Shown here in pieces: positions 11,358-20,830 of a DNA stretch of 64,000 nucleotides. The number at the start of each line of letters is the position of its first letter. Positions within the stretch are counted from its first letter, which is position 1. This DNA comes from Rutpela maculata (Eukaryota; Arthropoda; Insecta; Coleoptera; Cerambycidae), in the NCBI GenBank assembly GCA_936432065.2, contig OW386286.2, positions 18,721,179 to 18,785,178 of the forward strand, given 5' to 3'. The notes beneath the pieces were generated by a model. That model made no database searches and was not told the origin of the DNA. It saw only the letters and a program-made list of their open reading frames with translations. Position numbers and translations under genes: made by a program.

Positions 11358-11955
11358 GCAATTTACCTACGATCACTACTGTAACTAGCAAAAAACACAC
11401 TACCTGCCATCTATGTAAGTTGAATTTTATATATTGTGAACAAAACGCACGGGACACGCAATTATATCGCTAACGCGGGGTTTAAAAAAACAAATGCGCC
11501 TACGTAATTTTCAAACGCTGTCAAAACTGACATAATATTTGTTGAATACTATTGTTGACTAGTAAACTAAAAAACCCAGATTTTACTAAATAAATAAATA
11601 AATATGATCGTAGGTAATAGTATATTAGGTAATGAGCGTTGTAAGAAGCATATTACGCACGAATGGAAAAGTTACGCACGATGCCGCGTAGAGGCGAGTG
11701 CGTATTTCCATTAGTGCGTAATTGCTTTACAACTCGAATTATGTACTATACTTTACCTACGATCATATTTATTTATTTATTTAGTAAAATCTGAATTTAG
11801 TTTACTTGTCAACAATATTATTCAATAAACATTATGTCACTTTTGACAGCGTTTGAAAATTACGTAGACGCATTTGTTTTTTTTAAACCCCGCGTCAGCG
11901 AACGAAGCCACCTATATTTGCGTGTCCTGTGCGTTTTGCTTACCGTGCGATTTGT
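11358..11955. repeat. palindromic CpG-core repeat D, left portion
   Basis: Arm 'tttacctacgatcactactg' (11360) through 'aatatgatcgtaggtaa' (11625) is followed by a CpG-rich core, 'cgcacgatgccgcgtagagg', near 11678-11697. An inverted copy of most of the arm follows, up to 'gtgcgatttgttt' at 11955. The right arm is then interrupted by a LINE and resumes at about 19318. A half copy lies at 60449-60870 and lacks the interruption. No ORF. This is a long inverted repeat of unknown superfamily. Confidence 0.7.
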
Positions 11956-11956
11956 T

Positions 11957-11957
<1 letters not shown>

Positions 11958-11987
<30 letters not shown>

Positions 11988-11988
11988 G
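11958..11988 (-). repeat. (AAT)n microsatellite, LINE 3' tail
   Basis: About ten AAT units on the plus strand, reading (ATT)n at the 3' end of the minus-strand LINE, directly after AATAAAGC-type sequence in its 3' UTR. A microsatellite tail in place of poly(A) is typical of CR1/L2-type elements. Confidence 0.8.
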
Positions 11989-12196
11989 CTTTATTCATCT
12001 CTTTGCCATATAAACTACATGGATAAGACAAGTCAAACGTGCCCTTGCATGGGCTTACAATGATAACATATATACCTAGTAAGAAGATATAAATAAAATA
12101 AAGTAAAATTTAAAATATATATGTATACACATTTTTAAGTTTAGTAAATAAATAAATTTAAAATTACACAAAACAGACAAAAAGATGTGAAGAACA

Positions 12197-15133
12197 TTAG
12201 AAAGTTCGAATAAAATCACAAAATTCATTAATTGTATAAAAAGTCTGACACAGTAAAAGTTTCTTAAGTTTAGTTTTAAAAATAACTTGAGAGTTACTAT
12301 TTTTTATTTCATCTGGTAATAGATTATAAATACGACACCCAGCATTTACAGGTGATTTCTTAAAGAACTCGTGTTTGTGTTGACAGAGGGATATGTCATC
12401 TCTTCCTCTCGTGAAGTAATTATGGAAATCCCTGTTTCTTATATATTTATTTTTGCTGTTATAAATGTAGGTCAAAAGCTTTAGCAGATATATAGACACC
12501 ACTGTCAATATTTTGTATTTTTTAAAAGTGTCACGACAGGATTCCTTGTAATCAAGATTGAAGATAAGTCGAATAATCCTTTTTTGATGAATAAATATTC
12601 TAGAGACCTCACTCGCTTGCCCCCAGACAACAATATTGTATCCAATAGCAGAATGTACAAAAGCATAGTAAACGCTTAAGAGAGCCTCCTTATTTAAACT
12701 ATTTTTTAATGAGCTGATAACATAAAAACTTTTATTTAGTTTAGATGAAATTTTGTCTACATGTTCTTCCCAGAGAAGATTACTGTCCAGTGTTATTCCC
12801 AAGAAGGAAGCTGTAGTTTCTGTTTTTATTTCATGACTGCTGAATGTAAATTTTTGGTTAATGCTAATTTTATGCTTATTTTTAGATTCAATGCAGCTGG
12901 TTTTAACATAATTGATGATGAGACGGTTTTGATGACACCAATTATTAAACTCGGCAAGTATTATTTTTGCCTTGTCTAGAACAATGTCAGGTTTAGAACC
13001 GGATACGACGATGGTCGTATCGTCCGCATACATAAAAACTTTACCTTCTGTAATATGCTTCGGCAAGTCATTTATAAATAATAGGAATAACAAAGGACCT
13101 AGTACACTCCCTTGTGGTGTTCCAATATTCATATCGAAAGTGTCTGATTCAGCTTCATTAATTTTTGTTTTTATTTGTCTATCAGACAGGAAGGACCTTA
13201 CCCACTCATTTATTGGTCCACGCAGTCCTAAATTATAAAGTTTCGCGGACAGAAAATCTTTGTCGATGGTATCAAATGCCCTCGTAAGATCAAATAGAAA
13301 GGCTGTTACGTATTTGTTCTCATCTAATTCCGAATACACGTGCTGAATGAAGTCGATAGTGCCGGATTCTGTGGAGTGGCCATGTCTGAATCCATGCTGA
13401 CAATCTGTCAAGATATTATTTTGATTCAAGAAATGGAGAATACGATTGTATATGACCTTTTCAATAATTTTTGAAAATACACTTAATAAGGATATAGGTC
13501 GATAATTTTCAACACTATGTGGGTCCCCCTTTTTAAATATCGGAATGACTACAGCTTGCTTTAGCACGGTAGGAAACTGTCCAAGAGAGATAGATAGATT
13601 TATTATATCGGCAAGTACTTGTGACAAGTCTGCTTTGCATTCTTTAATTAGTTTAACCGGTATTTCATCTAAGCCAGTTGATTTTTTATTTGCAAGATTT
13701 TTAATCACCGACTCCACCTCATCTTTAGTAACTGGCTCAAAAAACATTGTATTTATGTTAAACGCGGGAGAAGTGCATGTATGCGAGATATTATTCCCAA
13801 AATGATCAATAATTTTAATATCAATTGCAGTAGCGAGGTAAGCCCCGAATATATTTGCAACCTCTAGTGGATCCTGGACGATTCCACCATCAGTATCGAG
13901 TAGAGTAATTTGCTTTTTTTCACGAACATTTGATTTAAGATTATTAACAATATTCCACACCGTTTTGGTTTTATTACTAGAATTTCTAATTATATTTTCA
14001 TAATGAGCAGTTTTCTCAACACGAATATTTTTCTGCAACTTTCTCTTTAAGTTTTTATATTTTATTTTTATATTTTCATCGGGTAAATTATTTTTTAACC
14101 AGTTTAGCTTTTCTAGTTCTCTTCTATCTTCCTCTAATTTTTGTGAGAATTTGATTTTTCCATTGTTATGTATTTTATTGGAAGATAATTTTTTAATGCA
14201 GGAGGTATTAAAACACCACATGAAGTGTTCAAAGAAATCATTAAATATAATGTCGATATCATTTGAGGTTTTGTTTAATGAGAACGATCTAAATAGAAAT
14301 TTAAATTCATTTATAGAATTGCTGTTTATTTTTCTAAAAAGTTTTGAAGGGTTATTGACCAAGTTATCGTGTTCTTTAAGAATAGAGGGATTACAGTGAA
14401 CTAATTGACAATAGTGGTCAGATAGTCCAGGATTAAAATTTATACATTTAGTAAATTGGGTATCACTCGTAACCACATAATCAATGCATGATTGAGTAGT
14501 AGAATTGCCACTGGTTGCCACTCTAGTGGGTTCAAAAATTAGAGAAGTTAAGTTAAGTGATGAAAATATATCCGCTAAAAGTTTTGATTCTCGAGTTTGA
14601 TTTGTATTATTTATGTTAAGATCTCCACAAATTATAATAAATCTAAAGTCATTTATTGCTTTGGTTAAGAGTTGAGACAACTGCATAAGAAAATTTTCAA
14701 AATCTCCTGATGGAGGTCTATAAATGTTAATAATACAGTACTGATTTTTATACACTACAGCAGAACATTCAATACATAGCTCAATTGAATAATTGTTAAT
14801 ATATTTTATAGGTTTACAATCAGATGCAATATCTTTCTTAACAAATATAACTGTTCCACCGTGTATACGCGTTTCGCGACAATAATCGCTGATAATTGCA
14901 TACTGATTAATGTCAGTTAAATACAGTTTTTCTTTAGAGAGCCAGTGCTCACTAAGACACAAGAAGCTTGGACTATATTTGCTAAGAAACAATTCAAGTA
15001 AATTAATTTTATTTGACATACACTGTATGTTAATGTGTAGAATACTCCACAAGTTGTTGCCTGGCTGGTGATTAAACTTTATTGGAACTAAGGGGGCGAC
15101 TGGGATTGCAGGGCTTGTTGAAAATTTGCTTTC
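12197..15133 (-). CDS. LINE ORF2: apurinic endonuclease plus reverse transcriptase
   Basis: 951 residues without a stop when counted from the non-ATG codon at 15052; the frame is open back to 15133. The N-terminal endonuclease shows ILHINIQ, LCLSEHWLS, INIYRPPSGD, ICGDLNINN, CIDYVV and LSDH, i.e. the expected catalytic Asn, Glu, Tyr, Asp-Asn and Asp-His residues. The RT has YRPISLLSVFSKIIEKVI, CQHGFRHGHST, motif A FLFDLTRAFDTID, motif B GTPQGSVLGPLLF and motif C FMYADD, then a thumb region with FLGITLD and WEEHVDKI. There is no RNase H. The C-terminus (YNLLPDEIKN, then LKKLLL) resembles CR1/L2-group proteins. The product would nick target DNA and prime reverse transcription there. The first ATG lies inside the endonuclease core, so initiation is unusual; the frame overlaps the ORF1 end by about 46 nt in the -1 frame. 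Confidence 0.9.
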   Translation of the reverse strand, partial: ESKFSTSPAIPVAPLVPIKFNHQPGNNLWSILHINIQCMSNKINLLELFLSKYSPSFLCLSEHWLSKEKLYLTDINQYAIISDYCRETRIHGGTVIFVKKDIASDCKPIKYINNYSIELCIECSAVVYKNQYCIINIYRPPSGDFENFLMQLSQLLTKAINDFRFIIICGDLNINNTNQTRESKLLADIFSSLNLTSLIFEPTRVATSGNSTTQSCIDYVVTSDTQFTKCINFNPGLSDHYCQLVHCNPSILKEHDNLVNNPSKLFRKINSNSINEFKFLFRSFSLNKTSNDIDIIFNDFFEHFMWCFNTSCIKKLSSNKIHNNGKIKFSQKLEEDRRELEKLNWLKNNLPDENIKIKYKNLKRKLQKNIRVEKTAHYENIIRNSSNKTKTVWNIVNNLKSNVREKKQITLLDTDGGIVQDPLEVANIFGAYLATAIDIKIIDHFGNNISHTCTSPAFNINTMFFEPVTKDEVESVIKNLANKKSTGLDEIPVKLIKECKADLSQVLADIINLSISLGQFPTVLKQAVVIPIFKKGDPHSVENYRPISLLSVFSKIIEKVIYNRILHFLNQNNILTDCQHGFRHGHSTESGTIDFIQHVYSELDENKYVTAFLFDLTRAFDTIDKDFLSAKLYNLGLRGPINEWVRSFLSDRQIKTKINEAESDTFDMNIGTPQGSVLGPLLFLLFINDLPKHITEGKVFMYADDTTIVVSGSKPDIVLDKAKIILAEFNNWCHQNRLIINYVKTSCIESKNKHKISINQKFTFSSHEIKTETTASFLGITLDSNLLWEEHVDKISSKLNKSFYVISSLKNSLNKEALLSVYYAFVHSAIGYNIVVWGQASEVSRIFIHQKRIIRLIFNLDYKESCRDTFKKYKILTVVSIYLLKLLTYIYNSKNKYIRNRDFHNYFTRGRDDISLCQHKHEFFKKSPVNAGCRIYNLLPDEIKNSNSQVIFKTKLKKLLLCQTFYTINEFCDFIRTF

Positions 15134-15475
15134 CTAGGAAATTTAAATCTGGCAACGGCGGCACCATCCGGCCAAATATCTGGGTTGTACACTTTATGGC
15201 AATATGTAATTGGAAACGTCACCTTAAACGATGCTGTTGAATTATCTTTTTTTTCCAGCCTCTCACAAGAAAAACTTATATCAGGTGCTGTTTCTGTTAG
15301 ACAGTTCATAAGTATGTCTTCAGTAGTTTCAGGTCCAAGCCTATAAACATGTAAATATCCCAATTTGGGAATTGTTTTAATTTGTTTTAAATTATTGTTC
15401 GTGCCTATTATTGGTTTACCCCGTTTCATTTTATTTACATTTAGTGGAAGACCAGACCCTCTGAATTCGACACCC
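15088..15475 (-). pseudogene. LINE ORF1, C-terminal fragment
   Basis: About 128 codons of LINE origin, starting near GVEFRGSGLPLN and running through LGYLHVYRLGPETTEDIL, STASFKVTFPITYCHKV and DIWPDGAAVARFKFPRK to a stop at 15088. The last segment resembles the C-terminal RNA-binding-like domain of insect LINE ORF1 proteins (pattern xxWPxGxxVRxF). The open frame continues upstream to 15594, but that part is the end of inserted element T1, not LINE. It pairs with the N-terminal fragment at 18661-19287. Its 3' end overlaps ORF2 in the -1 frame. Confidence 0.75.
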
Positions 15476-16159
15476 TCTATACAACTCGCGAACACCCACC
15501 TAAAAAATAGGTAATCTGATATAAAATAACCTGCTAAACTTGATTTTTGAATTCGCCCATTGATTTGAGATTGCCAAAATGACCAAATTGGCAATTTTCT
15601 AAAAAAAATAAAAATTATGTGTTATTTTTTGTTTTTCATATAACACGTCATATATTTTTTATTTTACTTCAGAATTTTTTTATTTTTTTATGTAATATTC
15701 TCTAACTATTCTTTGATATGTTGAAAGTAAAAAACTTTACCTAAAAAATAATTAGTTGGCAAAAAACAATAACAACTTTTCTTTGACGCAAAATCTTTAA
15801 AATTTGCAGAGTAAAATGTCCGATCGAGGTATCTTTTTTATTTTTAAAGTTAGGTGCCTACTATAATCGAAGAAAATGTTCCGAATGAACTAAATAAAAT
15901 CTTTTACAAGAAGTTTTTTTTGAAATTTTGCTCCCTTGTCGAAATATTCATTGATTGTTTCAGCGTCCGAACGAATGCGCGCTACTGTGAATCGGCCGCA
16001 ATCGCATCTAGAGCTAAACGCAGACACGTGCCGGGTGATTATTATTTTCCAGTGTTCATTTATGTTAAGTTGAAAGTGCTTTTTGTCTCAGTCCTTATAT
16101 TTAGTGCGTTATAAACACATAGTTTGACATAATAAATTATAATTACTCGGATAGGAAAT

Positions 16160-17508
16160 CAAAGGAAACAAGCTAAAAACGTACTCTTCGCCTGTTCACT
16201 GGATTTTTATATAATTGTTATACATTCAATAGGATACTTTTCGCAGTTTTTTTGTAAATAATGTTACTTTTAGACATTTTTTATTTTATAGTACGATCTT
16301 GGTTGGTAAAAGACTTGGTAAAAAAACTATACCAAACCTCATTTGGGTTTCGATTCCGAGTCAAAAGAACTACACCACCACCTTACACGTAAAAATGTAA
16401 ATTTTTACATTATAAGACACGAGCTAAAATCATATTTTCACGGTTGTATATTACATTATAAAATGTATATTTGTAAAATATATAAATATCTAGATATTAA
16501 AATGAAATATCATTTCACCAGATTTCTTTCTATTCAATTACAAAAACCGCTGCCCAAGGAATCACTACTTCCACATCCAGATTCTCTATCCGAGTCACTC
16601 ACAACGAAAAAACTTTGTATGTGAAAATAATTGTTTATGGAACTTTAATAATATAATATTTGAAATCCTCTACCTCAGAAACCCATAAAACGATACCCCA
16701 CATCGGTAGTGGGGTGGGGGTGGTGATAGGGGGGTGGTAGTGGGGGGTGGATGAAGTAAAAAAATATTTTGAGGTTTCTGGTTCCTGTACATGCACTAAA
16801 TCACATTTTTTTTTTCATCCCCTTTAATAAGGAGGTGGGGGTGGTAATAATGGTGGTAATAATGCCAAAAATTCTTTTGAGACCTCAGCTTCTCTTGTAT
16901 ATACTAAATGCCAATTTCATGGACTCCTACCTGCTTGATTTACCCATTTACCCCAAATTTACCCCAATTTACCCCCCAACCCTTCGACGGAACAAGATGA
17001 AAATATAATCTCGTTCCAGATCTCGTTAAAGTACATATGTGTACCAAATTTCAAGTCAATATCTTAAACGGTTTCAGAGTAAACGTGCGCACAAAAAAAA
17101 GTTACAGACAGAAATTTTTTTTTCGCTCAAACTTAAAATCTCGACGTTTCATGACATTTTAAGCCTATTTGGACAATAAAAATTTTTAAAAATTTTTTTG
17201 TCGTTACTATACTTCCACGACGTGGAAGTAAAATATAAAAATTAATTTTTTTGTTCAAATTGAAATCATTAAGTAATAACATTTTTATTTACCGATCGAT
17301 TTTGTTCAAATAGCTAACACTAATTTACTGTCCAAATTTCAGTACAATCGGAATTTTCTTTCTTCAGTTATCGTGCTTACAAGAAACGTGACGGACGGAC
17401 AGACGGACATTTTGAAAGTTGTTCAGAATTCGTTCACTAACACAATGGTATGAAAATTTTTTGTCTGCGAGCGATATTTACGGTTTTAGAAATGTACCGA
17501 TCAAATGC
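16160..17508 (-). repeat. family C copy, inverted, split by family A copy 4
   Basis: The order of blocks is the reverse complement of the family C copy at 39440-40140: 'cgtactcttcgcc' (about 16180), 'gtttcgattccgagtcaaaa' (16346), then after the inserted A element 'gttatcgtgcttacaagaaa' (17367), a GGAC-type microsatellite near 17390-17412 and 'gcgagcgatatttac' (17467). The segment at 16346-16395 has weak tRNA A/B-box resemblance on the minus strand. It lies inside T1, so T1 is older than C here. Confidence 0.6.
16542..17230 (+). mobile_element. family A copy 4, nested in family C
   Basis: Near-complete copy: AAAACCGCTGCCCAAGG start, ACTTCCACATCCAG, two G-rich runs (16708-16755, 16830-16862), the CCAAATTTCAAGTCAATATC block at about 17043, a short ACAGACAG tract and a terminal hairpin (ACTTCCAC then GTGGAAGT, 17211-17229). 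It is the innermost layer of a five-level nest: D, LINE, T1, C, A. It is closely similar to copies 1, 5 and 6, so it probably belongs to the youngest wave. Confidence 0.7.
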
Positions 17509-17935
17509 AAAATCCGATGACATTTCTGTGGCTCTAAAGCAATATTTAGAACAGAAAAATTTATTTTTATCACTAAATCCAGTTTAAAATGCACAATGTA
17601 GAAGATCGTATACCCGAATTGCTTATAAAAGAAAATCAGAAATTGTAAATCCTAGTACAGAGAATACAAGTAAAAAGGGCATTTCTGCAATGTGCTATTT
17701 ACAAGACAGCCTACCAAATTAAGCCCAGAATTCCAAATGTTTTAGATTTTGGATGGTACTTAAAGGAGGAAGTCTTATTTTCAAAGATGATTTCAAAAAG
17801 CCCAAAACCCAATTTTATTGAGTTAACTCCATTTTGTAAATGTAAATTATATAACTGTACTACAAGCTGCAAGTGTAGCAAAGCAAACGTGCAATGTAAC
17901 ATAAGTTGTTTATGCGAAGGAAAATGTAATCTTTG
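17509..17935 (+). pseudogene. T1 cargo: CXC-tailed protein relic
   Basis: Frames broken by stops. The N-terminal side corresponds to ISVALKQYLEQKDLFLSLNP in the better-preserved copy at 46.8 kb. The C-terminal side (17787-17935) ends in CKCKLYNCTTSCKC then CNISCLCEGKC. That spacing is the Tesmin/TSO1-like CXC pattern (CxC, Cx4C, CxC, Cx3CxC), which binds zinc and is found on DNA-binding proteins and on a multicopy insect protein family with RNase-H-like cores. In this copy only the tail is readable. Its position between the T1 TIRs suggests it was the element's own gene. Confidence 0.6.
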
Positions 17936-18660
17936 GTACCCACTTGCTGTTATAATTAATGAAAATATATTTTTTAATGTGTATGTTTCGAGATTATCTA
18001 CATAATTTTATAACATTTAATTGCAAATAGAAACTAAATAATCCGTAGACTCGCTTGATCGCTTAAACGACACCACAGATGGGCGACGTTAACAGAAGTT
18101 ATGCTTTAAATTAATGCGGACGAGTTGCGCGGCCGCATTCAACAGCGTCATCTCGTTACATGAGCCGAATTTCAAAAAAATCTCTTTATAAAAAAGTTTG
18201 TTTAAAGTATATGGAACATTTTTCTCGTTTATACTATAACTCTCTCTTTAAAAATAAAAAAGTTACCTCGATCGGGTATTTTTCAATGCAAATTTTAAAA
18301 AACCGCGACAATAGAGGGTAATTATATTTTTTTTAGGCACTATATTATTAGTTACACTATATTCTTTGCCGTCAGACTGTCCAAGAATATTTGAACGATA
18401 ATGTGTAAATTATTGGTCTAAATCGGAATTAAAATAAAAAAGATATGATGTGTTATGTGCAAAACAAAAATTAACACATAATTTTAAAATTTTTCAAAAA
18501 ATTTACGAATTGACCGATTTGGCAATCTCAAATTAACGGGCGAACTCAAAAATCAAATCCAGAAGGTCATTTTACATAATATCATCTGTTTTTTAGGTGG
18601 GTGTTCGCGAGTTGTATAGACTACTTTTAAAATGCTTCCTACAGATTGGCTGCTCTCCGA

Positions 18661-19287
18661 CTAATTGTTTTGGGTCAATGAACTCTTCTGCGTTTTTGTG
18701 GAATCTTGAGCGTTTTTAATAGCATTGCTCACTTGATCAGCTGTTATCGTATTTGTATGTTTTTGTGAAGCAGATTTTGTTGCTTGTGAGTAAGTTTTAT
18801 CAACCACTATGTTTTTGTTCTGCAAAGAAGTGTTGGAGACTTGTGATATGTTCGCGGTGGAATTTCTCAAGTCATTGGTCTTCTTGTTGGTAGATGGCAT
18901 ATGATTTGCCTTTATGTAATTTTTCTGATCAAAATTTGTCATATTGTGTAACTTTAATAGGCGTATAATTTCTTCTTGATCTGCTAATCTCTTTTCCATA
19001 TGATTAATTAATATTTGAAGTGTTTGTACTTCATTTTTAATAGAAATAAATTGAAAATTTACCTTTACACAGGCCGGCTTATCACAATGGCCATTTGTCA
19101 GTAGGTTATCTTGTGAGTCGTAAAAGTATTCATTATCAAGTGCCTCGGCTATATCACTTTGTTCTTTTATAACTTCACTATTATCAACACTATAATTAAC
19201 ACTTTTCTCCGTTTTTTGTTTAATTATTATGTCTATAAGTTCACTTTTCTTCAACTTATTAAGATCGACCTTTACTGAGTCCGCCAT
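18661..19287 (-). pseudogene. LINE ORF1, N-terminal fragment
   Basis: 208 codons starting at ATG 19287 (MADSVKVDLNKLKKSELIDI) and ending in a stop created at the T1 junction. Residues 1-30 form a lysine-rich helix like those at the start of insect LINE ORF1 proteins. Residues about 78-115 (SIKNEVQTLQILINHMEKRL...QEEIIRLLK) have heptad-like leucines and isoleucines, a coiled coil expected for trimerisation. The rest is a Ser/Thr/Asn/Lys-rich linker. No zinc knuckle is visible here, and the C-terminal domain is stranded at 15088-15475. ORF1 proteins bind the LINE RNA; this one is cut in two by T1. Confidence 0.7.
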
Positions 19288-19317
19288 TTAGAACGAATTT
19301 TGTCAATAATGTTTACA

Positions 19318-19510
19318 GAGCGTTTTGTTTACAATATGTAAAATTCAACTTACATAGATGGCAGGTAGTGTGTTTTTTCTATTTACAGTAGTGATCGTAG
19401 GTAAAGTATCGTACATAATTCGAGTTGTAAAGCAATTACGCACTCATGGAAATTACGCACTCATGGTAATATGCTTCTTACAACACTCATTACGTAGTAT
19501 ACTATTATAT
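19318..19510. repeat. repeat D, right portion after the LINE
   Basis: It resumes the right arm of D ('gcgttttgtttacaatatgt', 'gatggcaggtagtgtgtttt', 'cagtagtgatcgtaggtaaa'), inverted relative to 11360-11440. A second, shortened core follows ('ttacgcactcatgg' twice), then 'acaacactcattacgtagta'. Together with 11358-11955 it makes a palindromic element of about 790 bp. Confidence 0.7.
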
Positions 19511-19579
19511 TACTGTACTTTATTAAACGTAGTTTGTGTTGTGTTTTACTGTGGGGAAATTTTAAATGTATTTAACATA

Positions 19580-20830
19580 TGGACAGTGCAGCAAAACAAT
19601 TAGCAGAACATGAAGAAAATTCAACGAAATGTATCCTTAATTACCAGCAATGAATCCCCAAACATTAAAAAAATTGCAGAGCAATTGTGTTAGATTTGGC
19701 AGCCGACATACAGGAAGAATAAATAACCAGACCTATAACGTCAAATAAAGATAATGAAATTAATGTCTTGGCCTATTTCCATACAAATCCCAATCATTCG
19801 AATCGTTCAGCGGCAGCAGATTTGGGCATATTTCCTACAGTTCCATTCAGAGGATTTTAATAAAATAAAACAAAAAAAAATCATAATTTTGAGTTTATAC
19901 TGTGCAAGAATTTTAACCTGAAAATCCACAGCGAAGAATAGAATTTTGCGAAATGATATTAATCCAGCCCTCAATTTTTAGAAAAAAATATTTGAGGTGA
20001 TGAGGCAACATTTTCAGAGGAAGTTATTTTCAATCGCAGAAATTCAAATTTTTGAGGTGGTCAAAATTATCGAGAAATTTTCAGTATAAATTCAGTTTTA
20101 ATGTGTTTTGTTTGTTAATGGAGAACATATGACGAAAATTCGAATGGACCAACATATTTAGAAGAACTGTTAAAACGACTTTTTAACCCCCGACCCCAAA
20201 AGACGGGTGTTATAAGTTTGACACGTATGTTTGTATGTTTGTCTGTCTGTCTGTGGCTGCATATCTCTTCAACGGGTGATCCAATTTTGATGTAGTTTTT
20301 TTTATTTGAAAGAGTATTTTGTCGAGAAGGTTATAGGCCATATTAAATTTTGATGTTTGGTCGCCATCTTGAATTCGCCATGTTGAACTTCTCTAGAAAT
20401 TGTCCGATTGAAGTAGACAGACAATTATGGTAGCCGAATATGATTTAGGCTTCATTTTGATTCGGTCATATGAAAATGGTACGATTAGATACATTGATCG
20501 GGGGTTTTTGGACATTTTCAATTTTACTTGTTTAGACGATTTACTTTTTAATCAATATTTCGTATGCTGGTATCAACTCGATGAAGTTCCAGTCAATGTA
20601 CTAGATCATTGAATAGATCCTACCCAGTTATTATAGCCAAATTTTCAGATCAATATTATTTTTCTTCCTCCATCCATATCCTTCTAATAGACGGCCAAAA
20701 TGAATCACCCTGTGTACGTTTCTTATATGTAAGGATATCCAACGATAAAGATCTAAAATGTACTATAGAGGAACAGAACAGAAGTTTCGAACAAACGATA
20801 TTTAAAGCCAAAAGCAATATTTACTAGAAA
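19580..20830 (+). pseudogene. mariner/Tc1-like (DDE) transposase pseudogene
   Basis: Degenerate frames split by repeat G1 at 20184-20535. Readable pieces: QLAEHEENS near 19593, a helix-turn-helix-like VLAYFHTNPNHSNRSAAADL near 19770, FSDEATFS-like 'DEATFSEEVIFNRRN' around the first catalytic Asp near 20000, GPTYLEELLKRL near 20150, then after the insert WYQLDEVPVNVLDH (equivalent to the second catalytic Asp region of such transposases, here changed) and NRSYPV. Many stops and frameshifts are present. The order of blocks matches insect mariner-like proteins of the kind with SDEATF and QQDGAP motifs. Non-functional. Confidence 0.65.
20184..20535 (+). repeat. family G copy 1
   Basis: It starts TTTTTAACCCCCGACC, then GTGTTATAAGTTTGAC, a TTTGTCTGTCTG tract (20239-20254), CTTCAACGGGTGATCC and 'gtcgccatcttgaattcgcc' (20361), and ends 'gggggtttttggac' plus 'ttcaatttt'. 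It interrupts the mariner-like transposase reading. The same unit occurs at 35.8 kb and twice near 37 kb. The AACCCCCGAC...GTTATAAG head is a dispersed repeat seen in many arthropod genomes; its class is uncertain. Confidence 0.65.

Larger units (their letters stand above)
15476..18663. mobile_element. T1: long-TIR DNA element inside LINE ORF1
   Basis: The two ends carry about 250 bp of imperfect inverted repeat: 'tctatacaactcgcgaacac' at 15476 mirrors 'gtgttcgcgagttgtataga' ending at 18621. Similarity runs on through 'gatttgattttTga', 'gagattgccaaa' and 'attatgtgtta' to about 15725 on the left and 18383 on the right. The right end extends about 40 bp past the TIR; the same extension is present in the second copy at 48.3 kb, so the left end has probably lost it. 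A CXC-tailed protein relic lies inside (17509-17935), along with repeats C and A. It separates the two halves of LINE ORF1. The superfamily is unknown to me. Confidence 0.75.
11956..19317 (-). mobile_element. CR1/L2-like non-LTR retrotransposon inserted in repeat D
   Basis: Minus-strand LINE. In transcriptional order it has a 5' UTR (19317-19288), ORF1 N-terminal part (19287-18661), a 3.2 kb DNA element (18663-15476), ORF1 C-terminal part (15475-15088), ORF2 (to 12197), and a 3' UTR ending in an (ATT)n tail at about 11958-11988. Without the insertion it would be about 4.2 kb. Repeat D sequence on both sides (11955 and 19318) matches the uninterrupted order seen at 60.5 kb, so the LINE jumped into D. 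The simple-repeat tail and absence of RNase H fit the CR1/L2 group. ORF2 looks intact; ORF1 is broken, so the copy is probably immobile in cis. Confidence 0.85.

Noticed and set aside
12761..14399. Several plus-strand frames of 72-88 codons opposite LINE ORF2
   Set aside because: They are antisense shadows of an intact, motif-rich reverse transcriptase and endonuclease gene.
15476..15594. N-terminal extension of the 168-codon ORF at 15088-15594 as LINE ORF1
   Set aside because: This portion is the end of inserted element T1; the same sequence is mirrored at the other T1 end and found at 48.3 kb.
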